Positions 49,899 through 62,128 of a stretch of DNA of 64,000 bases are shown one piece after another. This DNA is from Theristus sp. LFF4_11 (Eukaryota > Nematoda > Chromadorea > Monhysterida > Xyalidae): contig JASANC010005328.1 of NCBI GenBank assembly GCA_030248135.1, forward strand, positions 28,790-92,789, given 5' to 3'. A program made the position numbers and the translations under genes. Within the stretch, counting starts at the first letter, position 1. Every line of letters begins with the position of its first letter. The notes beneath the pieces were generated by a model, which was not told the DNA's origin, ran no database searches, and saw nothing but the letters and a program-made list of their open reading frames with translations.

Positions 49899-50856
49899 CA
49901 TAGTTGTTCCAGAGCCGAGGGGTTGGGGGGGCCGATATAGATAGCTGGAGCAAATTTTCTAGATAGATAGATAGCTGGAAAATTTTGGGGGGGGCCGCGG
50001 GGGGGGGGGCCTTGTGACTTTGGGGGGGGGCCGGTCAAAATTTTGAAATTTAATAGATAGATAGCTAAAACGCTAAAAAGCTATAAAAACAGCAAAATAA
50101 TGCTAAAAATACACTAAAAATCAAGTATAAACGCGTATTTTACCTAGAATTAGCGAAATTTTAAAGAATTATGCGCAAAAGTAGTCAATTTTGGTGAAAA
50201 ATTTACTTATTTTATGTCTTCGAAGCATAGTTGTTCCAGAGCCGAGGGCTTGGGGGGGGCCGATATAGATAGCTGGAGCAAATTTTCTAGATAGATAGAT
50301 AGCTGGAAAATTTTGGGGGGGGCCGCGGGGGGGGCCATGTGACTTTGGGGGGGGCCGGTCAAAATTTTGAAAATTGATAGATGGATAGCTAAAATGCTAA
50401 AAAGCTATAAAAACAGCAAAATAATGCTAAAAATACACTAAAAATCAAGTATACACGCGTATTTTACCTAAAATTAGCGAAATTTTCAATAATTACGAGC
50501 AAAAATGGTCAATTTTGGTCAAAAATTGACTCATTTCATGTCTTCGAAGACAAAAATTTTCTGATAGATAGCTGGCTGAGAAAATTTTTTAGATAGATAA
50601 TAGCTGAGCCGAAAAAACCTGTCTGATAGAGATAGATTCGAAAATTTTTTGGGGGGGGGCCGGCCCCCCCCAGGCCCCCCCCTAGAACAACTATGCTTCG
50701 AAGACAAAAATTTTCGGATAGATAGCTGGCTGAGAAAATTTTTCAGATACATTGTAGATAATAGCTGGGCCGAAAAAACCTGTTTGATAGAGATAGATTC
50801 GAAAATTTTTTGGGGGGGGCCGGCCCCCCCCCAGGCCCCCCCCTAGAACAACTATG
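49899..50856 (-). mobile_element. Family A element inside B, itself hosting A
   Basis: CATAGTTGTTCC to GAACAACTATG, flanked by a perfect 8-bp duplication GTGGGACC (49891-49898 and 50857-50864). It is interrupted at 50226-50695. The rejoined length is about 480 bp. Confidence 0.93.
50226..50695 (-). mobile_element. Family A element inside A
   Basis: 470 bp, CATAGTTGTTCC to GAACAACTATG, flanked by the 8-bp palindromic duplication CTTCGAAG (50218-50225 and 50696-50703). This is the youngest layer of the nest. Confidence 0.93.
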
Positions 50857-51519
50857 GTGGGACCCCCCCATAAGGGTCCCATGGGGGGGTGCATTTTTTC
50901 AAAATTTTCTGTGGGGGGGTCCACCCCCCCCCCCCACCCCCCCATGATAATTTTTCGCTTAAATTTTGAAGGAAAAACGCTAAATTTTCCTGCAAAATCG
51001 TTGAAATTACAATGAAGATGGTCAAGTTATCATATATTCAGCTTATATTATGGACTTTATAGACAAAAAATCATGATTTTCGAAAAAAAGTTTAGGGTGT
51101 ACGGAAAATTTTGGGGGGGGGGTCTCCGCCAGACAAAATTTCATGGGGGGTGTGGGGGGGGGTGTCGGCCAAATTTTCGAGGGGGGGGGTCCGTTGGGGG
51201 GGGGTGCCCGGTTTTAGGGGGGGTGGCACGGTGCCCCCCACCCCACCCCCCCACCCGACGGTCTCTGGTGCTCGGGCGGGGGGGTTGCCCCCCCCCCCCC
51301 CCCACCCCCCCCCCTCGCCCACGGTACTGACCACGCCACGAACCATATCCGCTGTTTATTCCGCGTTCGCCTCGCAGCACGCAGCGCAGACGAAGCGCTT
51401 TGTTTCGTGTCATTTCATTTTATTGATTGTGGAATGTGGATATGTGGAAGTGGAATGAGCTGAACTTTTGAATGTCAAAATCAGTTCTTGGATAACGACA
51501 TACTACGACAGCCTCAATA

Positions 51520-53295
51520 ATGGAAATTGATAATCCGACTTCGGCAAATTCGTCGCCTTGCGTTTTAAACGATCTTCGTGTTGTCCAATGTTATATCAGA
51601 GACAACAACGCGGCTCGGCTGAAAAAGGCGCTCTGCGAAAACCCTAGCTTGGTGACACAGCCGGACGATGTAAGTTTTTCAGCATTATTCAAGTTTGAGC
51701 ACAACATCACGGACACGCAAAGTTGTTCTAGGGGGGGGGGAGGCTGGGGGGGGCCGCCCCCCCAAAAAAATTTAGAATCTATCTCTCTCTATCAAACAAG
51801 TTTTTTTGGCTCAGCTATTATCTATCTAAAAAAATTTCTCAGCCAGCTATCTATCTGAAAAATTTTGTCTTCGAAGACAGAAAATGAGTCAATTTTTGAC
51901 CAAAATTGACCATTTTTGCTTGTAATTCTTGAAAATTTCGCTAATTTTAGGTAAAATATGCATTTATACATGATTTTAGTGTATTTTTTAGCATTATTTT
52001 GCTGTTTTTATAGTATTTTAGCGTTTTAGCTGTCTATCTATCAAATTTCAAAATTTTGACCCGCCCCCCTCCAAAGTCACATGGCCCCCTCCCCCCCCCC
52101 CCCCCCCCAAAATTTTCCAGCTATCTATCTGTCTAGAAAATTTGCTCCAGCTATCTATATCGGCCCCCCAACCCCTCGGCTCTGGAACAACTATGCGGAC
52201 ACGAACCCGAGATTTCAAGAACTGGGCTGGATTTCAGAACGCTGACAAAATTTCTTTCGGCTAGGCTCGATCGTGCGCAAAAAATGCGCAAAAAAATCCT
52301 GCATGTACACCCAAAACGCATTCGTTGTGCGTTCTGTCTTGGTGTCTGTTGTAAAGTGTCACGATCTGTCTTGCTTGTTTCCGTTCAGAGTGGCCGTCAA
52401 TTGATTCATTGGGCGGCATCCGTCGGCAATTTGCCGTTCGTCCAATTATTGTTGGCTCAAGTTCCGGGCACGTTGAACGCACAAGATGAGGTTCGTGATG
52501 GGAAATCAAAATCTGGCGAGCTTGTCAGTTTTCATTGTGCCTTTCAACAAGTTGTGATCGTGCCGCAGATGGGTTGGACACCGTTGATGATCGCCTGCTC
52601 TGCTGGTCACACCGACGTCTGCAGGTTCCTGCTGGAGCACAATGCCGACGTGACGCCGGAAAACTCAAATCGCTGCACTGCGCTGCATTACGCCGCCTCG
52701 AAGGAGCACATCAAGGTTGGTGTTCGCTTTGCGACAGCGGATCTTGGATTACTTGCCGTTTTTTGTTTGGTAGCTTTTTTCGACGAAATTAAGCGCAACA
52801 AGTTGCTCGCAGGTTCTCGAGCTATTGCTTGCCCAACGAGACGTCGATGTGAACGCACAGGACGCTTACGCGAACACACCACTGCATCGAGCTGCCAGTC
52901 AGGGCAGAATAAAAGCAGTTCAATTGCTTCTGGCAGTTGCAAATTGTCAACTAAATCTGGCGGACTCCGAGGGCAACACAGCGCTGTGCGTTCTTTCTTA
53001 TATCGTAAGAACTAAGAACTATTTTAAAAGCTATGCTGCGTCAGGTAAAACACTTTTACAGACATCTGGCGTGCGAAGAACGACGCGATGACGTCGCCGT
53101 TGTTTTGCTGAAAGCCGGCGCGCATTTGGATCGACTGAACAAAGTAAACGAAATTGCTTGCAGTGCAGAAAACGGTGGTCGAGTCAGTGTGTCAGTTTCT
53201 TGTTCACTTTTTTCTTTCAGGATGGAAAATCTCCGCTCGATTTGGCCGAGCCAAAGCTGCGCGCAATGCTGAGCCGACTGTCGGCTAGCGGATAA
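51520..53295 (+). CDS. PSMD10: Gankyrin / 26S proteasome non-ATPase subunit 10 homologue (ankyrin repeats)
   Basis: Six exons: 51520-51669, 52389-52490, 52569-52715, 52813-52985, 53062-53143 and 53221-53295. All phases close and give 242 residues (human gankyrin is 226). The protein is a stack of ankyrin repeats. Repeat cores are visible in order: QLIHWAASVGNLPFVQLLLAQ, GWTPLMIACSAGHTDVCRFLLEH, TALHYAASKEHIKVLELLL, TPLHRAASQGRIKAVQLLL, TALHLACEERRDDVAVVLLKAG and SPLDLAE. In other animals gankyrin chaperones the proteasome base through the Rpt3 ATPase and binds Rb and CDK4. The end RAMLSRLSASG resembles the short C-terminal helix of the family. Intron 1 contains a family A transposon. The gene is tail-to-tail with the coiled-coil gene, with about 190 bp between the stop codons. 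Confidence 0.92.
51718..52195 (+). mobile_element. Complete family A element in gankyrin intron 1
   Basis: 478 bp, CAAAGTTGTTCTAGG to GAACAACTATG, with a perfect 8-bp duplication CGGACACG (51710-51717 and 52196-52203). Uninterrupted, so it is the best reference copy of family A. Confidence 0.94.
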
Positions 53296-53488
53296 ATTGG
53301 TGTGATTTGTACAATGTGCATTTTGTACGTGGTCTGACACATCCGGACTCGGTCATGCACTGCCAGCCAGTTCATTTTTATCTTCGGCAGCCAAAGCAAA
53401 ACCGTTCATCAATCAAAGCAAAAGTCGTTGAAAAAAGGCAGTGGTTGTTTGACAAAGGCGTTGGAAATAAGTGACGTTACTGGGAGAG

Positions 53489-56400
53489 TCAAAGTTGCGA
53501 TGGTTTGGAGACGCCCGGATCCAGTGGGTGCGTTGAACTGGATGACTGTTTGCATAAAGTCTGAAAAACAACGAAATGCTAATGTTCAAATATAAAATAA
53601 TCGATGCGAGCTGACTGTAACGAGCGCAGCCACAACAAACAGCCCGAGTTCACCTGCTTCAACAACGACTGCAGCTGACTTCGCCGTGCGTGCTCGTGCT
53701 CGTGCGTCGTCGCATCAGCCACTGGTCGCCTCGGTTGATGTCTCGGTGTGACCACCGGATGCGCCTGTTGCAGGTCTCGCAGGAACTGTTCGGCTAAACT
53801 GAGCGCACCGCTGGTTTCGTGTGCTCCTGCTGCGGATGTGATTGAGAGCGTCTGTTGCTGTTGTTGTTGAGCGACCAGCGTTGTGTTTGTGGTCGCTGCG
53901 AAAAACGCCGACTGCGTGACGCCACTGCCCACCAGTGACATGTCACCACTCTGCAGGTTGTTCGTTGCGTTTGCAGCTGGCAACGCGGGCAGTGCGTAAT
54001 GGGGCGTGTCGAGCGTCGGTGCGCTGCTGCTTGCGTGTGGTGGTACACCTGCGAATTACGACATGAGCAGATGTTCTGCGACCGGCTTGCTTCAAGTCAC
54101 AACCAACCGAACTCATGCAGCAACTCGGTGTACTTGACGGCCAGCTTTCGTTGCAGCTCGGTGCACATTTGCTGGTGGCGCATCTGCAACGTGCCACGGA
54201 GTTCACTCAGCTGTTGCAGCGCCTGGTCGCGTTCGTGAGCGACACGCTCGCACTGACGCTGCATGTCGTCCAGCCTCGATTGCATCGCTGTCTGAAAATT
54301 GCACACGAACTTTGTGCAGGGAAGTGGAACAAAAAAAGCAATGTGTGCTGCGTTCCTTGGCTTGCCTGCCCACCCATGGTGTCTTACACTTTTCTGGTAT
54401 TATGCCGTGCACTGCAGAATAAATCTGACTGACTGCTCCAGAGCTGTGTGCATTCGTGGTGGTCATTGAATTTCAAGGAAAGTCACTATCCACAACACTT
54501 GAATTTCGCGCGCTCGTATTGTCTGCACGCGTCTCTGAAAGGCAGCTTACTTACTTCTCCGGATCATTTATTGCAAACGCATACCTTGAGCTCGTGCAGT
54601 TCCAGTTGCTTCTGTGCGCTCAGCAAGCGATCGAGCTCATCAAACTGTGTCTGTTGTTGTGCGAGCAGTTCAGAGGTGGCCGCTTTCAGCTCGGCGTCCT
54701 TCTGTCTCGCCATCAGTTCACCGTCCTTTCGAGCGGCCTCCAGCGCTGCTCGCAGGGTTTTCGTCTCGATTTCGTGCTGTTGCACGCTGGCTTGCAGCGC
54801 CACCACTTCATTGGTGTAGTCACGCTCGCGTTGCAGCCAATCGCGCTCTTTCGCTTTGTAGCTGGCGACGCTTGATTGGTGTGCTGAAGAGTTTCACACT
54901 CGGATAGTTTTGTAGATTTTTTCGGGACCAGAAAACTTGGATATTCAAAAAGTCGGACTCGTCAGTTGCAACGACTGCACTGAACCAATCAGAGAACACG
55001 GAATCAGAACGGCCAACTTTCTTCCGTGCACAACGTTTTCCAACATATATACAGTAACTTGGTTTGAATGTGTCATGTTTTCGCAGAAAACATAGCAGCT
55101 TACGAAAGAAATAACGAGAGATGAAAGAATCAATTAGCTAAAAAAACTGGGTGTTTGATCACAACTAAACCAGATACATTCCTCTTCACTGTGATTCAAA
55201 GTTTCTGTGTTCTGCGCAAAAGGTGACAGGTTTTTTTGAAGCACACTGCACACACAAGCACACAAATCAGCCTCACCCTGACTCGTCTGCATCAGCGTTT
55301 CGACCTGCATCTGCAGCGAGTCCCGTTGAAAGTTCAGCTGTTTCAACTGCGCGGCGGCCGCGTCCAGTTGTGTCGCCTGTGCGGCACTGTGCTTGTGCAG
55401 CTGCTCAATGCTGGCGCTCATCGTCTGCTCGTACGCACGGCTGAGTGAGAGTGCCTCCTTGAGTCGCACACACTCCGAGTGCACTCGACGACACTCGGCG
55501 ACACGCGTCTCGTCGGCAGCGCACAACGATGCCAGCAGTCCGTCGAACAACTCGCGCAGCTGCAACGACGCAAACGCACAACCTCAGAAAAGGCGTCAAT
55601 GGGTCTGGACATTCCGGTGTGACCGGTCCCACCGCTACTCCTGGTATGTTTTCACACAAAATACTTTCGTCTCACGATACAAACACGGAAGCGCTCAATA
55701 TTGACGGTCGTTACAATTTCGTTTTGTGAGCTTGAGAGTGCGGTGCGTTTAGTTAATATAAAATTGACAGAGATCACAATGTTTTGTTATATGGATGGCA
55801 ACAAAATCCAGTAATCGCAACAACGATGCCTACCGCCGTGACTCCCCGCTGCTGTTCGTGCAGAACACTTTCCGCGAGTGCACTGCGTTCTTGCCAAGCG
55901 CTCACAATTCGCTCCAATCCCGCAATTTTCCGCTCACACAGCCTGCGTTTCACGTTGTCCGCTTGCCACAGTTGAACCAGTTCCGCAGTGGACAAACTCT
56001 GCAGAAATGCGAGATCCTTATGCGCTGCGTCGAACGGGTTTCCTTCGAACGCGGTTTCATCATGATCGAAATGGTGCCGATCGATGTGGTTGCTGTGCTC
56101 GAGCATCGTCTTCAGTGATTGCTGCAGTTCGCTGGTTTCCGTCAACTTTCGGCGCAGTTCAGCTGACAGCTTGTCAACCAGTGGCTCAGCAAAAGTGGAC
56201 GTCGATGCCGCTGCCATGGGTGCCACGAGGGTGCCCGGCGTATTCGGCATGTCACTGACTGTTGTTGTCACCGTCGTTGCAGCCGTGTTAGTTCTGGCGA
56301 TCTGAATTCGGATAGAGAATGTTGTGACGGATCGATAGCACAAATGGAAAGAGAAAAGGCAGACAGGACCGCTCAGCAAACCACCAACAGTGGAGTGGCG

Positions 56401-57210
56401 ATCACTGGCGGTTGGCGACGACGGCGCTGACACGGACAGCTTGCGCGTCAGAATCGAGTCCTGAAAGTGTACGTACTGTTGTATGTTGTACGTTTTCTAC
56501 TTAACCAAACCGACGACCGATTCTCTGACATTTTGCACACCTTCAACGAATGCTCTTGCTCGATTGGGTCCCCGAAAAGGTGCGTTTGTCTGCTGCCACT
56601 CTGCAGACTGAAATCATCACGGTGAGAATGTGCACTCAGTGGCTGTCGCAGTTGGCATCGATCCCGATTTGCGTCGTCGAAATTCAGTGATCGCCTGGCG
56701 GACGACGTTCGCGTTTGCCTATTAATCGATTGTTTTGTGTTTTCTTTTGGTTCTGCGACTCCAATCGTTTGCAGATGCGGAAAGGAAGTCAGTTTCTTGC
56801 TAAATGCGGCAATTCAAAAGGACCACAGTGACTTCATCGTATCTCAGGAACTCGGCTCACTTCACAAATTTTGAATTGCCGTGTCATGCATGATACGAAC
56901 CCATCCATGTGCGCAAAACCAAAGGATAATGAGTATCTCGGTTTGCGACAAAGCTCGCACACCATGTGGCTGTGGTACATATAGATTAAGAATCAGTGCA
57001 ACACAACCAACATAAAAAACAGAAATGAACGAAAAAACAAACAAACAACGGCGGTCCTGTGACCAACCTTGAATATGAGGCAGCACTGAAACCAGCGCCA
57101 AGCCGCTGCGAATCCGGTGTGGATGGTGCGGAGGACAGCAAACGAGACGAATTCTTCCTCGAGTTGTTCGTTGACATCTCACTGATCACCGAACAGTTGG
57201 CGGCGGTCAT
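53489..57210 (-). CDS. Long coiled-coil protein, possibly centrobin-like
   Basis: Nine exons on the minus strand: 57210-57068, 56718-56541, 56460-56389, 56301-55834, 55559-55277, 54883-54585, 54291-54108, 54048-53654 and 53560-53489. All phases close and give 697 residues. The N-terminus is Ser/Thr/Arg-rich and probably disordered (SRLLSSAPSTPDSQRLG). Around residues 155-500 lie long heptad-rich helices, for example KLSAELRRKLTETSELQQSL, RELFDGLLASLC, QLKQLNFQRDSLQMQVETLM and RQKDAELKAATSELLAQQQ. The tail is Ala/Gln/Ser-rich with a short QQQQQQ run. The order of disordered N-term, a KRRLCERKIAGLE segment and long coiled coils recalls centrobin, a daughter-centriole protein, but coiled coils mislead and I am not sure. 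It lies 575 bp downstream of the lin-9 stop on the same strand. Confidence 0.8.
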
Positions 57211-57784
57211 GGTGTTTGGGAGATCGGTGAACAGTTGCACGGATTGGCAGGTAATTCACCAGTGGGGGTGCATCACAACAAAATTGAAAAATTCTGAAAA
57301 AAAAACGATGCTTGCTTGTGCCGGTAGTCCAGTCTGCCTGCACCTTTCCGCTTCCACACCAACGCACAGCACACCACAAACGCAAATAACGCTGTTCACT
57401 CCCGTTCATCACCCATTTTTTAAATTTGGCGCGCAAAACAGTTGCCTCGGTAACATAAAAATACGGACTGATAACGGCCAGAAAAGCTGTTTCGTAATTC
57501 GTTTCAATAAATTATGCAATTTTGTTTTGATTGACTTTTATTGGTTCAGCAATTTCGATGAATATTCGAGAAGTAATGGACAAATGACTGAAAATTTTGT
57601 GACAAATGATAAATCACGAAAACACAACAGCACACGTGCCTGAGATGTGACTTGTGGTAAGATATTCTTGTTCATGTCGTAACAATGATAAAACAACACA
57701 AACAATGGTGCATAAAAACTGTCGGACCACGATCGCAAGCGAATATAAATCAATACAGCACGAGGCAGCGTAGTGCACGAAGAA

Positions 57785-60700
57785 TCAAGAACCGCCGCCG
57801 GTGGCTTCCATCATCAGCTTGTGGATCTGTTTCATGTGCACTTCCACATGGTCCTGAAAAATAAAGTCGGTTGTTCAAAACAGAACACACATGACAATTT
57901 TCAGTTGAAAAAAAAACAGAAAACGGTCAAACAAGCGCAAACCTGAAACGCAGCGGCGTTGGTCGGCACCAGCTGCTGTCTGCAGTCGCTCAACGCCTCG
58001 CTCAGCGATCGCAGCTCGTATGGTGAACTGGACGCCTGGCCAAGTGCTCGAATCTGCAATCAGTCACGCGTGTTGTGGTTGAATGGACAATGTCTGTGCA
58101 TGCCATGTCCCCAATCACACACAATCACCATGACGCGGCAGCGCCCCCGACTGACCTGCAACAGCAACGCCGTCAACGAGGTCACCAGACGCAGGGCGCG
58201 CTGCGAGCGCACGCCGAGTCCGTGGTTGCAGTGTTTCACGATCTGCGTCGCGTGCGTGCCGCACATTTTGCGCAGTGTTTCCGGTCGAGAGCTGACGAGA
58301 AAGTTTTCGTAAGACGTGAAGACGTGAAGAAGAAAGAAAGACGTGAAGCGTTTCGTAAGCGGGTTTTGCTGTGCGTGGAAATAATGAATGGAATCGTCAG
58401 ACAGTGCACTTTTTGAAGTGCTCACAACCGAACCTGATGGGCACTTCGGTCAACTGCGGCAACAGATGCTGCTGGTACTCATGGATGCTCTTGAGGAACG
58501 TCTCCAGCTGCCTGTTCACTTCATTCAGATCAACAAGTATTTGCGCGTATTTCTCCTGAAACAGCGCACGGAGTCAAAACTGAACAAGTTTGTGCCAAAA
58601 AAGGCTAAAGCATCATCAGAATTCTCAACGGAACAAAAAATTTCATTTCGACTTCACCAGCCTGAAACTCATGCGGGAACCGATCGCACAGCATTTTTAT
58701 GCGTTCCCCGTGCGCGTTCATGTCGCTCAGCTGACGCACGTACGAGCGTTTCACGGTGGTCAGTTTGTCCAGCTTCACTAACGCCACCAACAGGCGGATC
58801 GAGAAATTTCCGACGCGGTCTTCGTGGCCTGCAGTAACAATCAACAAAAGTAACAAAAAGTGAGTGTCAACAAACAACGTTGTCCATTCCATCATAAAAT
58901 TCCAACACTTCACCAAAGCAATTGCCAACACCGACAACTGACCGCCAGATGGCGCTCGTTTCGCCGGCGACATGGCCGCCACCACGCGTCCGCCGGCCGT
59001 CAGCATCGTGGCGCCCGTGTTCACACCGGCCAGCAGCGGATCGTTGTACTTCAACAGCGGCGAACTGCCCGCCATGGAATGCGCCGCAAAGTTTGCGCCG
59101 AACGCCGGATTGATCGAGGCGACCGTAGCGGCGGCGGCGCCCGGCCGAACGAAGTCGGATGTCGGATGTTTCGCTCTGTTCTTGTGCACAAAATAGCTCA
59201 CTGAGAGCAGTTCTTCCGGTTGCTCACGCATCACGTCCGTGTCCTGAAAAGAGAGAAAAACGAAGATGCTCTGGCCGTGAAATGCGCCAGAAGCGATTCA
59301 GTCTGCGAAAGTGACGCGCTGGCTTACCTGAACGTTCTGCGGCGCAACGCCGCTCTTGTCGAACGTGACGCGATAGGCGGCCGGCGGCACGACGGCGTCA
59401 ATCGTGCCGACGAAGAGCGCGTCCCGCGGGTGGCGCACGTGCGCGTACACCTTGGCGCCGACGGTCAGCGGCGGCGGCACGCGACGCGGCAGCTCCGTCT
59501 GGTCGTGCTGCTCCAGCGACAGCACACGACCGGCGTACAGGTCGCGGATGCGTTGGCGGCGTTGCTGCAGCGCCACGCGCTCCTCGTCGAAAAACGCCTG
59601 TCCAACGTTGAAATGAGTCAGTGTGGCTGTCTGTTGCTGTTGTGCGACTGGCGGGTGTCATAACTCGATATCAGCTCGGAGTTACCCGAGACCCGAGTGC
59701 GAGTGCTGCTTTTCCCATGAGCTCCGCGACAAGTGGTACGCGTTTAGCGCCGTTGCGAGGCGCATACCAGGGAGCACTTGCCGAGAAACTCAGCTTCGGC
59801 AAAGAGTCGTTACGATTGGAGGAGATAACTGTTGACTGTTGACAGAAACAGTCGACTACAGGGATTTGATTGAACAAAGAAAATACCAAGACCGGCGAGC
59901 GAGCAAGCAGCTGCGAATGACGAGTGGACTGTGTTGTGACGTGTCTCACCTGCGAACACCTCCGCGGTTTCCCAATCAGCATCCGGATGCGACGCCACTG
60001 CGCACGGCACATCCGACGACAGCGCACGTTCGGAAACGAGTCCTTCAAGCATTGCTCGAATTCGTTCTCGCCGCGAAACAGCTGGTCGTCGAGTTCGGCG
60101 TAGAAGAACTCGCACGTCACGAACAGACGCGCTTTCGGCAGTTTCAGCAGATTTCTCAGCCGCCGTAGATTTTCTGTGTGGAGAAAATGGTATCTCTGGA
60201 TGATTAGCATCACGATAATGGACAATGAAGCTAATTTTCAGCCGATAGGGGCAACGCCGACTGCTGACCTCTCAACGCTGGCGTCATTGTGGTCGATTGA
60301 TGTTGTGCGATACTGTTGGTGCTGCTCAGCGGCGTTTGCTGCTGCTGTTGCACCGACGAAACATCCATGGCGTGCTCAATTTTCACTGACTTCAATCGAG
60401 TGTCCGCGTCGTCTGCTGGTGCCTGCTGCAGTTCTGTTTCGTCTGCAACGACACCAATCTCAACGGTACCAGAACCTGAGGCGTACTCGCCCGTTGCCAT
60501 TTCCGGTTGCGCCGACTGACTGGCAGTGCTGCGTGCTGCTTTTGGTGGAAGCTGCTGCTGGTGGTGATCGCCCGTGGCGGCTGCAACAGGCGTGTTCAAT
60601 TCAGACTTACATTGCGTCACCTTGAGGTTTTGTACATTGTAATTTTAGAAGCTCAAATGTGACATTATTGGCTGCAAAGAAGCTGGTGTACACTACTACG

Positions 60701-61394
60701 TTGCGTACTGCCTGCCTAGTACCAATCAAGTCGCAAAACAAACGCAAAATTGTGTGAGTTGTTGTTTGTACTTCAACGTTTCTTGGCATAACAACCTGCA
60801 GCGGTCTGTTTCACTGGTGACGTTTCGGGTGTGTTCAAGGGTGAATCGTTGTCCATGATTGCGCCACGGCCACGCGCATCGTAGCCAACAAAGCTCATGT
60901 TCTGCTCGTTTGCTGACGATTCCGTGATTGCAGTGGTCGTATTCCGATTTGCTCTAACGCCAGCGGTCGCGCTTTTCGGTGTCGCCGTCATTGCTCGACT
61001 GGACGGAGAGTGGGGGAAAGTTTAATGAAATAATACAAATCTCACTGAAGACTGAACTCGATAATCACCAGATCAAATGCACAAAACTGATGAAATGCAA
61101 TGATGAAACTGAAAATTTGATTTTGGTTTACCGCGGTTGTTTTGCAACTGGCGAGCGGTGATGCTGCTTTGAGGGACTCGGCGAGAGCGTCGTCGGCGTC
61201 AGCCTGCCCGTTGGAGGAGTAGGAGTTGCAGAATTTGAGCCAGCTTCCCCAATTTCATGTCGATACCGCAATGGTTTCGCCGTCGCAGCGCGCAGTGAAT
61301 ATGAACGACGTCCGTTGCCAGCACTGTCCCCGTTTTCTGACGCATCTTTCCCATCAACATCCTCCATCGTGTCGTTATTTTTTCTCTGCTTCAA
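57785..61394 (-). CDS. LIN9: LIN-9 homologue (DREAM/MuvB core subunit)
   Basis: Eleven exons on the minus strand: 61394-61132, 60998-60778, 60580-60269, 60173-59950, 59597-59328, 59243-58943, 58828-58662, 58555-58434, 58291-58156, 58053-57943 and 57853-57785. This gives 731 residues. LIN-9 is a core MuvB subunit that joins Rb-family/E2F/DP (DREAM) to repress cell-cycle genes, or B-Myb to activate them. The DIRP domain is clear: LRNLLKLPKARLFVTCEFFY, FRGENEFEQCLKDSFPNVR, RMLIGKPRRCSQAFFDEER. A Tudor-like stretch follows (PPPLTVGAKVYAHVRHPRDA, GTIDAVVPPAAYRVTFDKSG). Further on are coiled-coil segments (VRQLSDMNAHGERIKML, KYAQILVDLNEVNRQLETFL, QIVKHCNHGLG) and the C-terminal EVHMKQIHKLM. The first 270 residues are low-complexity and poorly conserved. 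The exon 7/8 junction fits the family best with a GC donor (see findings). Confidence 0.95.
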
Positions 61395-61476
61395 TTTTGT
61401 TCACGTTTTCTTTCTCTGGGCGAGTAGTGCGAGTGCGATGTGCGACTGTGCCGTGTGCCCACCCACTATGAGTTCC

Positions 61477-61557
61477 TATGAGCCCACCCGATATGACTCC
61501 CACCCCACTACGCGAGGCGAACGCGGAATAAACAGCGGATATGGTTCGTGGCGTGGT
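61477..61557 (-). repeat. Flanking sequence duplicated in inverted orientation at 63920-64000
   Basis: About 80 bp next to a B element are repeated, reverse-complemented, at the window's right edge, again directly next to a B end. The 46 bp nearest the B element are also identical to 51330-51375 upstream of gankyrin. It lies in the presumed lin-9 promoter. Confidence 0.85.
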
Positions 61558-62128
61558 CAGTACCGTGGGCGAGGGGGGTGGGGGGGGGTACACCCCTCCA
61601 GAGCACCAGAGACCGTCGGGTGGGGGGGGGGGCGGGCCACCGTGCCACCCCCCCTAAAACCGGGCACCCCCCCCCCCCATCGGACCCCCCCCTCGAAAAT
61701 TTGGCCGACACCCCCCCCCACACCCCCCCATGAAATTTTGTCTGGCGGAGACCACCCCCCCAAATTTTCCGTACACCCTAAAAAATTTTTCGAAAATCAT
61801 GATTTTTTGTCTATAAAGTCCATAATATAAGCTGAATATATGATAACTTGACCATCTTCATTGTAATTTCAACGATTTTGCAGCAAAATTTAGCGTTTTT
61901 CCTTCAAAATTTAAGCGAAAAATTATCATGGGGGGGGGTGGGGGGGGGGGTGGACCCCCCCAAAAAAAATTTTGAAAAAATGCACCCCCCCCCCCCATGG
62001 GACCCCCTTGGGGGGGGGTCCCACGTTACCATAGGTTGGACCCCCCCCTAACTTTTTGGTCGGCACCCCCCCCCCCCCACGGCACCATACCCCCCCCCTT
62101 CGAAAATTGTTTTGGGCCCACGGTACTG
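61558..62128 (+). mobile_element. Complete, uninterrupted family B element
   Basis: 571 bp, CAGTACCGTGGGCG to GCCCACGGTACTG. Internal modules in order: G runs, a C-run block, TTGGCCGACAC, GAAATTTTGTCTGGCGGAGAC, ATCATGATTTTTTGTCTATA, GCTGAATATATGATAACTTG, TTTGCAGCAAAATTTAGCG, and TTTTTGGTCGGCAC. The left flank is GGCGTGGT and the right flank is CTCTCTAC, so there is no matching target duplication. One flank was probably exchanged by recombination. Confidence 0.9.

Larger units (their letters stand above)
49788..51329 (-). mobile_element. Family B element hosting two nested A elements
   Basis: It starts CAGTACCGTGGGCCC and ends GCCCACGGTACTG, flanked by a perfect 8-bp duplication ACCACGCC (49780-49787 and 51330-51337). 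It is interrupted at 49899-50856. With that insert and one duplication removed, the B element is about 576 bp, matching the intact copy at 61558. Its right end is about 190 bp upstream of the gankyrin start codon. Confidence 0.92.

Noticed and set aside
54448..54875. Plus-strand frames over the coiled-coil gene
   Set aside because: Antisense of heptad-rich exons; low-complexity composition follows from the coding strand.
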